From NCBI GenBank assembly GCA_019359675.1, contig JAHHGX010000065.1, positions 310,001-374,000 on the forward strand: a stretch of DNA of 64,000 nt, given 5' to 3'. The notes beneath the pieces are model-generated. The model searched no databases. It saw only the letters and a program-made list of their open reading frames with translations, and was not told the origin of the DNA. Positions 56,866-64,000 of this stretch are shown piece after piece; position 1 is the first letter of the stretch; every line of letters starts with the position of its first letter. This DNA comes from Calothrix sp. FI2-JRJ7 (GTDB taxonomy: Bacteria; Cyanobacteriota; Cyanobacteriia; Cyanobacteriales; Nostocaceae). The translations under genes were made by a program, and so were the position numbers.

Positions 56866-56890
56866 GTAGGGTGGGCAGTGCCCACCTTAC
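56866..56890. terminator. GTAGGGTGGGC hairpin
   Basis: GTAGGGTGGGC/GCCCACCTTAC between the convergent SLH and CAAD genes. Confidence 0.6.
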
Positions 56891-56899
56891 CATCAGTAC

Positions 56900-57331
56900 T
56901 TAGTTGGTAGCTTCTTTACCAACTACTTGCTTTTTAATCGTTGTGATTTCAGAAGTTAACTCTTGACGACTCGAAGCTTTGAGTAAATAACGGTAGACAA
57001 ACCAACCTGAGTAGCCAATTCCAATTAGCTCAAAAGTGGGCGCCACTAAAGGAATATCATTTAATGCATCTAATACAGCAAGTACTACCTTTAAAGTCAC
57101 AATGGCAGCAACAATTAAGCCCAAGACGGTTAAAGGCTGTTTATATTTGTTAAAAATTGTTCCAGCATATTCGGGAAGGGTTGCTAGAAAGCTAGAAATC
57201 TGCTCTCCATACTTGAGCCATTCGTCCTGTGACGGTGAGGGCTGGATTTTGGTAATCGTTCCCGTTTGGTTATTTAATTCTTGCATCTTAGTTTCTGGAG
57301 ATTGAGTTTCCATGATTTCCGGTTCTTGCAT
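56900..57331 (-). CDS. CAAD domain membrane protein
   Basis: 143 residues. N-terminal disordered Gln/Thr-rich part, then the CAAD region: YKQPLTVLGLIVAAIVTLKV (TM1) and PTFELIGIGYSGWFVYRYLL (TM2), ending in SSRQELTSEITTIKKQV. CAAD occurs in plant CURT1 proteins and appended to cyanobacterial aminoacyl-tRNA synthetases as a thylakoid anchor; here it stands alone as a CURT1-like protein that may shape thylakoids. Confidence 0.88.
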   Translation of the reverse strand: MQEPEIMETQSPETKMQELNNQTGTITKIQPSPSQDEWLKYGEQISSFLATLPEYAGTIFNKYKQPLTVLGLIVAAIVTLKVVLAVLDALNDIPLVAPTFELIGIGYSGWFVYRYLLKASSRQELTSEITTIKKQVVGKEATN

Positions 57332-58123
57332 TGTGAGCTTCCATTAATGATGACACGTCTAATCACAATAATTGCCTCTAAACTACTACATAATCACCCG
57401 ATAAAACAGAAGATATGCAGTAAGGTAGAAGTCAGTCTTACCCTTTGGAGATACAATACGCAACTGCAAGTTCGTTATTTGTAATCTCAAATTTCCTTGT
57501 TCGTATCGATTTTAAGCTGTGTCAGTAGACATTTACAGCAATATCACAAAACAAGGCGAGAAAACTTGTTCACTTTTCTTTTATACAAGTCATCATGCCG
57601 ATTTTGTTCGACATTAAGCTATATTAAGATACTTTTAATAATTTAAATCCTTGTCCTGTGTATATTTACTTAAGTAAACAAGTATTTGTTTCTATAATTA
57701 CCATTTGTTAAATATTGGCTTTTTGTAGCCAGCATTACAATTTATCTTGTGGAACAGGCATCCTTGCCTGTTATAAGGGCTTCTTTGTCTGTTCTAAGAG
57801 GTGTTTGCTTGGATGCTTGTTTTAAGAGGTGTTTGCTTGGATGCCCACCCCACAAGAGTATTTTTAATTTTCTAATTATGCTGCACTAATTTTTCTTTTT
57901 TGGGAAGATTTCTCAGGCGCCTTCGCTTCAGTGCTTGACTTTTTAGAACTAATGTTCGCTCCCGCAAAAGATAAATTAAATGATTTTTTGGCGCGATTGT
58001 GAAAAGATAATATTTAGTAGTATTAAATTTAATCCCCCCAACCCCCCTTGATAAGGGGGGCTAAGAATAGCTCTTTTTCCCCCCTTCCACGCGGGGGGTT
58101 AGGGGGGATTTTAAAATGGGCAT
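57332..58123. other. Repeat-rich intergenic region
   Basis: Nearly 800 bases without an intact gene. It contains a TTGTGGAACAGGCATCC palindrome (57746-57772), a 22-base direct repeat with a 28-base period (57795-57816 and 57823-57844), a minus-strand 45-codon tail without a start (KKSSTEAKAPEKSSQKRKIS to a stop near 57877) and the C/G-run repeat at 58031-58110. Confidence 0.6.
58031..58110. repeat. C/G-run inverted repeat
   Basis: AATCCCCCCAACCCCCC and GGGGGGTTAGGGGGGATT with two inner hairpins. Known type of cyanobacterial repeat; runs of six G could form a quadruplex. Downstream end of the PRC-barrel gene. Confidence 0.75.
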
Positions 58124-58954
58124 TTACATATTGGTCTTTTTGTCGTTGATATTTAAATCGCCTTGAGTATCAATGTCTAATTCTTCGCGACGAATTGTTT
58201 CTTTGGCTTCAAAGTTTTCTTGCTCAACTATTTTTTTGATTCGCACTTCTTCGCGTACATATGCTTCTTTACGAATTTCTGGTGTTTCTTCGTAAACTTC
58301 AATCCGCGCGATTTCTCCTTCTTGGAAGTCTATTATTGTAGAATCTACTACTGCTTCGCTAGATGGTGTTGAAACTCGTTCAATTACTACTCGCTCTTTT
58401 TCTAGCGGGACTGTAACTGTTGCGGTTTCTGTTTCGATGTGTTTACCAAGAGTGACTTCTCCAGCTTTGACACGATTTTTATTGGCAATTAATCGTTCTT
58501 CGTATAATTTGAATGTCTGATTGTCGCGCGCGTTCAAATCGTACAAGTTAGAGTCTTGTTGATAATTGTAGGTGTCACGGTTGTATGTTGTATTCTGGGT
58601 TGTTGGACGATACGCTTGTCGTACTCCTTCTTCGTAGTCGTAATCAACTACCATGCTGTCTTTATATTCTGGTAGATGTTCGACTTGTTCTTTACTCAGC
58701 CCATCGACATAGACGCGCGATTCGTTATAGGCAATTCGAGATAGTCCAATTGGTAATAAAATACTTTTATTTGTTGAGCCATGCATTGTATTGATAACTA
58801 AATAACGAAACTTTCCGTCGTCATCAACTAATGCATCATCAACTGAACCAATGTGAGTACCGCCTTCGGTATACAGTTCTAAGCCTTTAACGTCACCACC
58901 ACCAAATGTTTCTTTATAAGTTGGGTCGAAGCTAGCAAGTTTATGGAGAGGCAT
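58124..58954 (-). CDS. PRC-barrel and DUF2382 domain protein
   Basis: 276 residues. PRC-barrel at ~15-95 (GGDVKGLELYTEGGTHIGSV; DDGKFRYLVINT), linker, then DUF2382 (~155-265: RLIANKNRVKAGEVTLGKHI, VPLEKERVVIERV). Soluble, highly charged C-terminus. Stress-related in other bacteria; role unknown in cyanobacteria. Confidence 0.9.
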   Translation of the reverse strand: MPLHKLASFDPTYKETFGGGDVKGLELYTEGGTHIGSVDDALVDDDGKFRYLVINTMHGSTNKSILLPIGLSRIAYNESRVYVDGLSKEQVEHLPEYKDSMVVDYDYEEGVRQAYRPTTQNTTYNRDTYNYQQDSNLYDLNARDNQTFKLYEERLIANKNRVKAGEVTLGKHIETETATVTVPLEKERVVIERVSTPSSEAVVDSTIIDFQEGEIARIEVYEETPEIRKEAYVREEVRIKKIVEQENFEAKETIRREELDIDTQGDLNINDKKTNM

Positions 58955-59095
58955 ATTTTTAGCTACAATATTTTAAAGTTTGTTGTTATGAGCTTAAATT
59001 TTTATTTATGCCATTGCATCTTGCTCGCGACTGAATTGAAGGTAGTATCTTTTGTGATTTTTGGGGTGGACAATGTCACCCCACTCATAAAATAT

Positions 59096-60178
59096 CTATA
59101 TTGGTTGTAGGTCTATTAGGAATTGGGAGTTATAGGCGCCTCCACCATGTCCGATGGCTATGGTTTTACCGTCTGGGCTAAAGCGAACGCTGCTGGGGTA
59201 TATACGGTCTAGATTTTGGTTATTGGCAGCAGGGACAAGAGTTTTTACAAGTTTTCCTGAAGCTACATTCCATAGTCGTACTGATGCATCTAAGGAAGTT
59301 GTAGCTACTGTTGTACCGTCGGGACTAATCGCTATTGCTTTAATTCCTTCTGCTGATGGTGCTTTTATAGTATTTATTAACTCACCGTTTGAAACGTTCC
59401 ATGTTTTGATGGCGGTTTCATCACCACTAACTATAGTTTGTCCATCAGGTGTAAAATTTACAAAACTAACGGCATTAGTATTTGCTGTAATACTACGAAT
59501 CAGTTTTCCGGTGCGTAAATCCCATAGTTTAATAGATGTATCGGTATTCTCTGAAAGCGAACCACCTCCACTTACTAGGGTGTTACCGTCTGGACTAATT
59601 GCAATTACTCGCACCCAGGCGCCATGCCCCGTTAACGTATTAATTAGTTGACCTGTTTTTAAATTCCACAGTTTGATAGTTTTGTCATAACTTCCACTGA
59701 CGAAAGTTTGCCCGTCAGGGCTTATACTCAAAGAAGTGATACCTTGTTTATGACCTTTTAAAGTGTGAATCACTTTCCCTGTTTTTAAGTTCGTGATGCG
59801 AATAGAAGTATCAGTATTAGGTTTTGCCGAACCACCCGCATTTGCTAAAGTTAGTCCGTCAGGTGTTAGAGCTACGGCATTTACACCATCTTTATTACCG
59901 GGTAACGACCGTATTAATTTACGCTTCGATAAATCCCATACTTGAATCGTTTCGTCTAAGCTACCACTGACTAAAGTTTTTCCATCTTTTGTGAACGCTA
60001 AATCTGAGACATCCCATATATGTACTCGTAAGCTGTATGAATTGCTTAGAGCGATTTTTGATGTTGTCGGGGGTGTGATTTTTTGGGCTGGCGATATTGT
60101 TGGCACCAAGCTACAAGTTACCGCAATAAATAATACTATACTAATGCCTGTTTTGTCAAGTATTTTTTTTGCTATCAT
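59096..60178 (-). CDS. WD40-repeat exported protein
   Basis: 360 residues. Hydrophobic N-terminal segment (~10-30, SIVLFIAVTCSLVPTISPA), then about seven WD40 units with GH/WD dipeptides replaced partly (LVSGSLDETIQVWDLSKR, FVSGSYDKTIKLWNLKTG, LVSGGGSLSENTDTSIKLWD). A beta-propeller for protein contacts, probably in the periplasm. No enzymatic domain. Confidence 0.9.
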   Translation of the reverse strand: MIAKKILDKTGISIVLFIAVTCSLVPTISPAQKITPPTTSKIALSNSYSLRVHIWDVSDLAFTKDGKTLVSGSLDETIQVWDLSKRKLIRSLPGNKDGVNAVALTPDGLTLANAGGSAKPNTDTSIRITNLKTGKVIHTLKGHKQGITSLSISPDGQTFVSGSYDKTIKLWNLKTGQLINTLTGHGAWVRVIAISPDGNTLVSGGGSLSENTDTSIKLWDLRTGKLIRSITANTNAVSFVNFTPDGQTIVSGDETAIKTWNVSNGELINTIKAPSAEGIKAIAISPDGTTVATTSLDASVRLWNVASGKLVKTLVPAANNQNLDRIYPSSVRFSPDGKTIAIGHGGGAYNSQFLIDLQPI

Positions 60179-60292
60179 GCAAGCACAAATATAAACTGTT
60201 TTTTACGTGTATTTATTTAGAATACATTTGTAGAGAGAAAAATTAAACTAATGTAAATTGAATCAATAAGTTTATTTAATAGTTAAGAATTG

Positions 60293-60928
60293 ATGGTTGA
60301 TAATTGGTTATCGATATTACGTAAGAATCGTGCATTTGCTGTAATTAGAGCACCATTACTTGAAATGGGACGGCAAATGGCGCTTGCCGTTGCAGCATCA
60401 GGAATGCGTTTAATTGAAATTACTTGGAATAGTGATTCAAGTGCAGATTTAATTACTAAGCTGCGCTGTGAATTGCCAGACTGTATTATTGGTACAGGAA
60501 CAGTACTCAATTTACAAGATTTGGAATCGGCGATTAATTCCGGAGCGCAATACATTTTTACTCCACACGTTGACCCTGAACTAATTCGTGCTGGTATGGC
60601 TCAAAATATACCAGTTATTCCCGGCGCCTTAACTCCTACAGAAATTGTCACAGCTTGGAAAGCAGGCGCCGCATCGGTTAAAGTATTTCCCGTTCAATCA
60701 CTCGGTGGCGCCGATTATATTAAAAGTTTACAAGGGCCTCTCGGACATATCCCCCTCATTCCTACGGGAGGCATCACTATAGATAATGCGTTGCAGTTCT
60801 TTAAAGCAGGCGCCGTTGCAGTAGGGTTAAGTGGAGAACTATTTCCAAAAGCATTGATAGAAGCGCAAAATTGGGAACTCATTACTCAAAATGCGAAAAA
60901 ACTTCTCCAATCCCTAGATGTTGGCTAA
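60293..60928 (+). CDS. eda: KDPG/KHG aldolase (Eda family)
   Basis: 211 residues from the ATG at 60293 (a TTG just before is possible). Catalytic Glu in LIEITWNS, Schiff-base Lys in ASVKVFPVQSLGG, and GTGTVLN, PTGGI motifs. Splits 2-keto-3-deoxy-6-phosphogluconate to pyruvate and glyceraldehyde-3-phosphate in the Entner-Doudoroff route, which operates in some cyanobacteria. Four GGCGCC sites within 200 bases. Confidence 0.92.
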   Translation: MVDNWLSILRKNRAFAVIRAPLLEMGRQMALAVAASGMRLIEITWNSDSSADLITKLRCELPDCIIGTGTVLNLQDLESAINSGAQYIFTPHVDPELIRAGMAQNIPVIPGALTPTEIVTAWKAGAASVKVFPVQSLGGADYIKSLQGPLGHIPLIPTGGITIDNALQFFKAGAVAVGLSGELFPKALIEAQNWELITQNAKKLLQSLDVG

Positions 60929-61038
60929 TTTTGTATGTTAAAAATGAAACTTAGAATAATACTATGTAATTAGAGCTACCTCACACACCACGGCAATATG
61001 CCGATATTTGCTGAAAAATCATTAAAGATGTGCAAATC

Positions 61039-61551
61039 ATGAAAAATTGGATTCCTAACAATTGGGTGCGTCCCTTAACAGCAATATTTGTTGGTGCAGC
61101 AATAACTCTCGGTTCTCTGGGTGCAAGTTCTACAGAAGCTTTAGCGCAATCAAAGGGTTCTAGAATTCGTCAATCGATTCAAAGGCTCAAACAGTCAGAG
61201 CGTCGTTGGATTCAGGTAGACTTATCTGAACAAAAATTAGTGGCTTGGCGAGGTAGAAGTCCTATTTATTCGATGCGGGTTTCTAGTGGCAAAAAAGATA
61301 CACCTACACTAACTGGCGTTTTTAATATTCAAAGCAAACACCGCAAAGCGAGAATGCGTGGTGCAGACTATGACAGGCAAAATGTTCCTAGCGTTATGTA
61401 CTACGACGGTAGCTATGGTATTCACGGCGCCTATTGGCATAATAGCTTTGGCACTCCAGTTAGTCGCGGTTGTGTAAATTTACGACCCAGACAAGCAAGA
61501 GCATTATATAGTTGGGCATCGATTGGTACACCTGTAGTTGTACATCGTTAA
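61039..61551 (+). CDS. L,D-transpeptidase (YkuD family)
   Basis: 170 residues from the ATG at 61039 (a GTG nine bases earlier is in frame). Signal peptide (~10-40), YkuD domain with HGAYWHNSFGTPVSRGCVNL containing the catalytic Cys in SRGC. Forms 3-3 peptidoglycan cross-links in the periplasm. Confidence 0.92.
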   Translation: MKNWIPNNWVRPLTAIFVGAAITLGSLGASSTEALAQSKGSRIRQSIQRLKQSERRWIQVDLSEQKLVAWRGRSPIYSMRVSSGKKDTPTLTGVFNIQSKHRKARMRGADYDRQNVPSVMYYDGSYGIHGAYWHNSFGTPVSRGCVNLRPRQARALYSWASIGTPVVVHR

Positions 61552-61555
61552 GTAG

Positions 61556-61614
61556 GTGCGTGACGCTACGAAAAAATTTCAACGTAGTTATAACACTTAT
61601 AGCGTCACGCACCA
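61556..61614. repeat. GGTGCGTGACGCT inverted repeat
   Basis: GGTGCGTGACGCT just after the transpeptidase stop pairs with AGCGTCACGCACC around 61601-61614, across a ~32-base loop. Possibly terminator or a small repeat; it also opens a false upstream extension of hisA. Confidence 0.7.
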
Positions 61615-61699
61615 GCATATTTCTAGCACTGTAAAAAATATATGCAAAGGGGAGAGAATAAAAAAGAATGAAGAGTCCCCTTTTATTTATAGGAACGCT

Positions 61700-62473
61700 A
61701 TGGAAGTTATTCCAGCAATTGATTTACTCGAAGCGCGTTGTGTACGACTTTATCAAGGAGACTACGCGCAGTCGCAAGTTTTTAATGAAAACCCTGTTGA
61801 AGTTGCTCGCTTATGGGTTGCAGCTGGCGCCACTCGATTACATTTGGTAGACCTAGACGGTGCCAAACAGGGTAAACTAGTAAACCTCGAAGCAATACAA
61901 GCAATTACCCAAGCAGTCTCAATACCAGTAGAAGTTGGTGGAGGGTTACGCGACAGAGAAAGTGTTAAACAACTTTTTGATGTAGGTGTACGCTACTGTA
62001 TATTAGGTACCGTCGCAGTTGAAAAACCTGAATTAGTTCAAACGTTAGCACAAGAATATCCCGGTCAAATAATTGTTGGTATTGATGCTCGCAATGGTCT
62101 TGTTGCTACACGGGGTTGGCTGGAAACTTCAGAAATACAAGCAACCCAACTCGCAATACAAATGCAAGAATTAGGCGCCGAGGCTATTATATATACCGAT
62201 ATCCATCGTGATGGTACTATGCAAGGCCCCAACCTTGACGCACTTCGCGAACTTGCTAGTAAAATCTCAATTCCAATCATCGCTTCCGGTGGAGTTAGTT
62301 CTATCACCGATTTACTTAGCTTACTCGCTCTCGAACCCCAAGGTGTAACAGGTGCAATTGTTGGACGCGCTATTTACACAGGTGATGTTAACTTGCGTGA
62401 AGCCATAAAAGCAGTAGGCCCCGGACGCATTCAAGATATTCCTCCAAACCTAGACTTTTCTACCTTCGCATAA
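61700..62473 (+). CDS. hisA: ProFAR isomerase, histidine biosynthesis
   Basis: 257 residues from the ATG at 61700 ([20 protein letters not shown]), with AGGA upstream; a longer frame adds 48 residues reading the repeat and is rejected. TIM barrel with catalytic Asp in PAIDLL and in [10 protein letters not shown], and IASGGVSS phosphate motif. Fourth step of histidine synthesis. Confidence 0.96.
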   Translation: MEVIPAIDLLEARCVRLYQGDYAQSQVFNENPVEVARLWVAAGATRLHLVDLDGAKQGKLVNLEAIQAITQAVSIPVEVGGGLRDRESVKQLFDVGVRYCILGTVAVEKPELVQTLAQEYPGQIIVGIDARNGLVATRGWLETSEIQATQLAIQMQELGAEAIIYTDIHRDGTMQGPNLDALRELASKISIPIIASGGVSSITDLLSLLALEPQGVTGAIVGRAIYTGDVNLREAIKAVGPGRIQDIPPNLDFSTFA

Positions 62474-62481
62474 TAAAGACA

Positions 62482-62510
62482 CGTGAAACAGGCATCGTGC
62501 CTGTTTTATA
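62482..62510 (+). terminator. Terminator after hisA
   Basis: AACAGGCA, short loop TCG, TGCCTGTTTTAT: stem followed by T-rich sequence, directly after the hisA stop. Confidence 0.7.
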
Positions 62511-62881
62511 AAATTCTGTTTGAATATTTCCGGATTTAGAAATTCCGTCGGTGTATCTCATGTTATGGATAGTTACCAAGCCTCTGTGTTCCCTATTTGA
62601 CTCCGAAGCTTCTGCTATCTACTAATAGCTACGCTCTTTCAATTGGTAATTTCAATATACAATTTCAATATCTTTTTCAATATATTTATAAATCAACAAA
62701 AATTTAATGGGTTTCCTCTTTATAGAGACGCAGTGCGTCTCTTTTTTTGTTTGTTATAACTCTAATATTTCAGCACTAATACATAGCAACTAATGTCAAA
62801 AAAAATATCTTTCATTTCCGGATTCAAGAAAACGACATATGTAGTAATACCTGTAACCAACCACAACAAAGGTAAACTAAA
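62511..62881. other. Intergenic region after hisA
   Basis: AT-rich; a hairpin GAGACGC/GCGTCTC with seven T's at 62723-62752 is a second good terminator. The rest is probably the leader of the small gene at 62882; nothing else recognised. Confidence 0.5.
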
Positions 62882-63004
62882 ATGTCACGAAAAAGACCAA
62901 CACCACCCACAAAAAATAGACCATTTAAAACAGATAACGGGTTTACTGTAGATACGAATAAACCCAATGAGAACAATACCAGAATCAAAAAATCAACTCC
63001 ATAG
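62882..63004 (+). CDS. Small Lys/Pro-rich protein 1 (40 aa)
   Basis: MSRKRPTPPTKNRPFKTDNG then FTVDTNKPNENNTRIKKSTP; ATG preceded by AAAGGTAAACTAA. Basic, disordered-looking, without membrane segment. A similar 40-residue gene follows at 63094; both share M-x-R-x-K-R, PP and a GFT core. No recognised family. Confidence 0.6.
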   Translation: MSRKRPTPPTKNRPFKTDNGFTVDTNKPNENNTRIKKSTP

Positions 63005-63093
63005 ATTATTTATTTACTAGCTTATTTCGTTTATTCAAAAATACGAAAAATAAAAATTATCAACTGTAAACACAAACTAACCAGGAGATTATT

Positions 63094-63216
63094 ATGGCAA
63101 GACCAAAACGACAAGACCCACCACCAGTAGGTCAACCAATAATTCGCGAAGCAGGTTTTACACCAGGAAATGATTCACCCAAACAAAATAATAATAGCAA
63201 AAAGAATAAGCCTTAA
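63094..63216 (+). CDS. Small Lys/Pro-rich protein 2 (40 aa)
   Basis: MARPKRQDPPPVGQPIIREA then GFTPGNDSPKQNNNSKKNKP. Excellent ribosome site (CCAGGAG, eight bases from the ATG). Same length and layout as the preceding gene, so a tandem paralogue. Its stop codon touches the repeat dyad at 63216-63282. Function unknown. Confidence 0.65.
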   Translation: MARPKRQDPPPVGQPIIREAGFTPGNDSPKQNNNSKKNKP

Positions 63217-63282
63217 GAAACCGGGTTTATACGCAAAATCCTTATTTTTATTACAAGACTTCAACAAAAAAACCCGGTTTCT
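63216..63282. repeat. Paired palindrome (REP-like dyad), reverse orientation
   Basis: AGAAACCGGGTTTAT (63216-63230) and AAAAACCCGGTTTCT (63268-63282); the spacer read in reverse matches that of 15019-15085. Downstream of the small genes and of the coiled-coil gene on the other strand. Confidence 0.85.
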
Positions 63283-63317
63283 AGGATTTGGGTTCCGATA
63301 TGACGGAACCCAATTAA

Positions 63318-64000
63318 TTATTTAGCTTTCATTTGACTTTTGGCTTGTTCTAAAGCAATTTCTTTCATTGCTTGATAAGAGTTTACACTCGAAGAACCTT
63401 CGATTGCCTTGACTGCCAAATCTTGAACTTGTTTTAATGCAGATTCAAGCTGTCTGGAAAGATTTTGAATGCGTGCGTCTTGGTTAGAAATAGTTTGCTC
63501 TAAAGATTGAAGTCTTTGTTCGTAGAAGCGCTTTTGTCCGTCTACGTCTTTTGCTAACAAGTCAGATTTAATTTTGGCTTGGTAATATGCAATTGCTTTA
63601 CCTTCTTCAGTTGCTTTCTTAATTGCTGCTTCTTTTTCTTTTGGCAAAGCTTCGACTTTCGCTTTTAATTCTTCAAATTGTTGCTCACGCTCAGAAATAC
63701 CTTTTTCGCGAGCTTCCCATTGTTTATTCGTTTCTTGCTGTAATTCTTCTAGCTGAGTATATAAAGTTTTTTGCTGCTGTTCGTACTCGTCTATTGCGAG
63801 TTTGCGTTGCAGTTCTAAGTCATATTTATACCCAGATTCTTCACGCTGACGAGTTCTAGAAAGATTATCATTACGTTCTTTAACTGTTAACTTGTGCGCT
63901 TCTTGTTCCTTTTGCCAAGAACTTCGCATTTCCTGAATTTGCTGCAATAGCATTTCTGACTGCTTTAAATATTCTTCTTGGTAAGTTTTAGAGTTATTTT
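63318..64000 (-). CDS. Long coiled-coil protein, C-terminal part
   Basis: The frame stays open to the window edge, so the gene starts outside. The visible ~227 residues are almost entirely Glu/Lys/Gln heptads (YEQQQKTLYTQLEELQQETN; RLQSLEQTISNQDARIQNLS) with a short C-terminal tail (AVKAIEGSSSVNSYQAMKEI). A structural or scaffolding coiled coil; I cannot assign a named family with confidence. Confidence 0.75.
   Translation of the reverse strand, partial: NNSKTYQEEYLKQSEMLLQQIQEMRSSWQKEQEAHKLTVKERNDNLSRTRQREESGYKYDLELQRKLAIDEYEQQQKTLYTQLEELQQETNKQWEAREKGISEREQQFEELKAKVEALPKEKEAAIKKATEEGKAIAYYQAKIKSDLLAKDVDGQKRFYEQRLQSLEQTISNQDARIQNLSRQLESALKQVQDLAVKAIEGSSSVNSYQAMKEIALEQAKSQMKAK

Noticed and set aside
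61556-61699. 48-residue N-terminal extension of HisA
   Set aside because: Encoded by the GGTGCGTGACGC inverted repeat and not part of the family; ATG 61700 has a ribosome site.

Overview
The window comes from a filamentous (probably heterocyst-forming, Nostocales-like) cyanobacterium. Genes typical of oxygenic phototrophs support this: phosphoribulokinase, ferredoxin-NADP reductase with a phycobilisome-linker domain, a CRR6 NDH-1 maturation factor, a UbiA prenyltransferase of plastoquinone synthesis type, a DUF1995 (LPA3-like) protein, CAAD, DUF760 and a PAO-like Rieske oxygenase. The DNA is AT-rich. The usual cyanobacterial HIP1 octamer (GCGATCGC) was not seen, but the hexamer GGCGCC occurs roughly once per 0.7 kb (about 96 counted by eye).

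Layout. 1-2.7 kb: 3' end of a cysteine desulfurase, a probable deaminase-toxin/immunity pair, a small DUF protein and a Uma2 nuclease. 4.0-9.1 kb, the most interesting part: a DUF4388 (PATAN-like) protein, two GTPase + roadblock/LC7 cassettes, a protoglobin between them, a V4R-like protein and a convergent HutX/ChuX-like haem-binding-fold protein. It resembles a small-GTPase switch with haem or gas sensing. 9.2-12.4 kb: two paralogous membrane Ser/Thr kinases separated by tandem palindromic repeats, then a dead histidine-kinase fragment. 12.8-16.6 kb: ffh, rpsP, KH protein, rpsU (short, GTG start) and phoH on the minus strand. 16.9-27.7 kb: pentapeptide protein, Xaa-Pro aminopeptidase, lipoprotein with an odd GTAC-rich upstream region, Rieske oxygenase, DUF4332, TetR, an active/inactive M16 peptidase pair, GT4 and DUF2141. 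27.7-29.6 kb: accessory patch with a possible second toxin/immunity pair, an orphan HicB and an orphan antitoxin-like gene. 29.6-39.5 kb: membrane HEAT protein, EamA transporter, acyltransferase, Ppx/GppA, UbiA, CRR6, an unknown gene, a 1.2-kb gene-poor gap and GT9.

39.6-41.9 kb is an IS605-type element with a broken tnpA and an intact tnpB, lying 82 bp upstream of ispD. After it come scpB, DUF760, an HtrA protease, a LysM/M23 peptidase, remnants, DUF4926, a hybrid-less sensor kinase, metK (TTG start), prk, petH (with an internal start for the short FNR isoform), hom, SLH protein, CAAD, PRC/DUF2382, a WD40 protein, KDPG aldolase, an L,D-transpeptidase, hisA, two tandem 40-codon genes and the 3' part of a coiled-coil protein that runs off the right edge.

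Most of the window is monocistronic housekeeping. The connected units are the GTPase/roadblock/globin cluster, the ffh-rpsP-KH-rpsU-phoH string, the paired M16 peptidases and UbiA-CRR6. Intergenic regions are rich in short dispersed palindromes of several families, many placed at gene 3' ends. No tRNA, rRNA or CRISPR array was found. All family assignments rest on reading the sequences; no database was searched.
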